From the NCBI GenBank assembly GCA_046757585.1, contig JBHHYR010000252.1, forward strand, positions 1 to 5,290: DNA of 5,290 nucleotides, written 5' to 3'. The translations under genes and the position numbers were made by a program. This DNA comes from JBHHYR01 sp046757585. Its GTDB lineage: Bacteria > Desulfobacterota > Binatia > HRBIN30. The stretch's first letter is position 1. The number at the start of each line of letters is the position of its first letter. Shown here piece by piece: positions 4,838-5,290 of the stretch. A model generated the notes under the pieces. The model did no database searches. It saw only the letters and a list, made by a program, of their open reading frames with translations, and had not been told where the DNA came from.

Positions 4838-4972
4838 ATGCTGCCGACGGATCAGCCAGTCGCCGCGGTCAGCGGACGCACGCAGCAGCGTGGAATCGGT
4901 CGCACCTTCGGCGTGAGTCCCTATGCCGTCACCAAAGCCGGCCCCCCCTCGCGGCCAGGACGGTTCAAGTAG
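4838..4972 (+). pseudogene. Transposase helix-turn-helix fragment (IS1/InsA-like)
   Basis: The 44-codon frame contains TQQRGIGRTFGVSPYAVTK (residues 15-33), which looks like the helix-turn-helix of IS1-type InsA and related transposases ('RGIxRxFGVSxxTVxxWL'). The sequence expected after it (a tryptophan and basic helix) is replaced by AGPPSRPGRFK and a stop. No catalytic domain or clear terminal inverted repeats are seen. The frame is best read as a scar of an insertion element beside the toxin-antitoxin pair. The motif is short, so another regulator's helix-turn-helix is possible. Confidence 0.38.
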
Positions 4973-5013
4973 GGCCAGCGATCAGACCGTTAAAGTCCAC
5001 TGTCAAGATGTGA

Positions 5014-5030
5014 CCCCGCTTCGCACGGGG
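5014..5030. other. Hairpin CCCCG-N7-CGGGG in intergenic region
   Basis: A short GC stem about 80 bp before the transporter gene, following GTGTC-rich sequence with no gene. The rest of 4973-5109 shows no feature. No T-run follows, so a terminator role is doubtful. Confidence 0.2.
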
Positions 5031-5109
5031 CGGAGCCCGGACGTGACGTGCGCCCGCGCCCTACCGGCCGGCCATTGAGCCCGGGGCGCCGCCGTGATGG
5101 ACTTCACTG

Positions 5110-5290
5110 ATGACCCCGGCGGACCACAAGCAGACCCTGGCACTGGCGGCGATGGCGGTGACCGTGGTCGTGTGGGGATGCAGCAGCGTTGCGATCAAGC
5201 TGGTGTCGACGAGCGGGCTGGTCGCCTCGTTCTACCGCCTGTGGCTCGCTATCCCGCTGCTCTGGCTGATTGCGCTCCTGGCGCCGCCGA
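5110..5290 (+). CDS. EamA/DMT-superfamily membrane transporter (N-terminal part only)
   Basis: A drug/metabolite transporter type inner-membrane protein; these usually have ten helices in two EamA repeats and export metabolites or amino acids. Only 60 codons are inside the window. Residues 9-31 (TLALAAMAVTVVVWGCSSVAIKL) form the first helix with the family's WGxxxVAIK signature. SGLVASFYRLWLAIPLLWLIALL (35-57) is the second, with the conserved 'FxR' at its start. An in-frame stop at 5095-5097 rules out a longer N-terminus, so ATG 5110 is the first start. Upstream GATGGA (5096-5101) is a modest ribosome binding site. Substrate cannot be told. Confidence 0.85.
   Translation, partial: MTPADHKQTLALAAMAVTVVVWGCSSVAIKLVSTSGLVASFYRLWLAIPLLWLIALLAPP

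Noticed and set aside
4999..5018. Possible insertion-sequence end (TGTCAAGATGTGACCCCG)
   Set aside because: It resembles some insertion-sequence termini by eye, but no matching inverted partner was found in the window.
1..5290. CRISPR array, tRNA or rRNA gene
   Set aside because: No regularly spaced direct repeats, no tRNA cloverleaf and no rRNA-like sequence were recognised.

Overview
The window is GC-rich bacterial DNA with one conserved block on the left, a decayed gene-poor middle, and a toxin-antitoxin pair plus the start of a transporter gene on the right. Gene content suggests a large-genome soil or subsurface lineage such as Methylomirabilota/Rokubacteria, Acidobacteria or a deltaproteobacterium. 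The clues are an NhaR-like LysR regulator, a bacterial eRF1-like protein, the 'ETRYAKSGDVNVAYQVVG' hydrolase type, and a vapBC pair. This placement is inference with low confidence; no rRNA, tRNA or other phylogenetic marker is present.

Region 1 (1-2331). A 5'-complete but 3'-truncated LysR gene of the NhaR type reads leftward off the window edge. Diverging from it across about 115 bp is a two-gene operon: a short HPF/RaiA-family ribosome-hibernation protein (738-1088), then a 389-residue bacterial eRF1-like (baeRF) protein carrying a four-cysteine zinc ribbon (1162-2331). A 31-codon ORF, overlapping the stop of the first gene and the start of the second, may couple them. Putting a ribosome-silencing protein beside a release-factor-like protein suggests a joint role in ribosome storage or stalled-ribosome rescue. 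This is the most interesting functional system in the window.

Region 2 (2332-4066). There is no intact, convincing gene here. The region holds a truncated small ORF of the 'YSPEETARRG' type (2938 onward) joined tail-to-tail to an internally deleted alpha/beta hydrolase remnant (to 3405). It also holds a 97-bp inverted-repeat element shaped like an integron attC site (3545-3641), a dispersed 40-bp repeat present twice (2701 and 3697), and several strong hairpins. It looks like an accretion of gene scraps and small repeats.

Region 3 (4067-4972). A vapBC toxin-antitoxin operon lies on the minus strand with a 4-nt GTGA overlap. A perfect 17-bp palindrome sits across the vapB start, and a terminator-like hairpin follows vapC. 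Upstream of vapB is a 44-codon scrap that appears to keep the helix-turn-helix of a transposase.

Region 4 (5110-5290). The first 60 codons of an EamA/DMT-superfamily membrane transporter run off the right edge.
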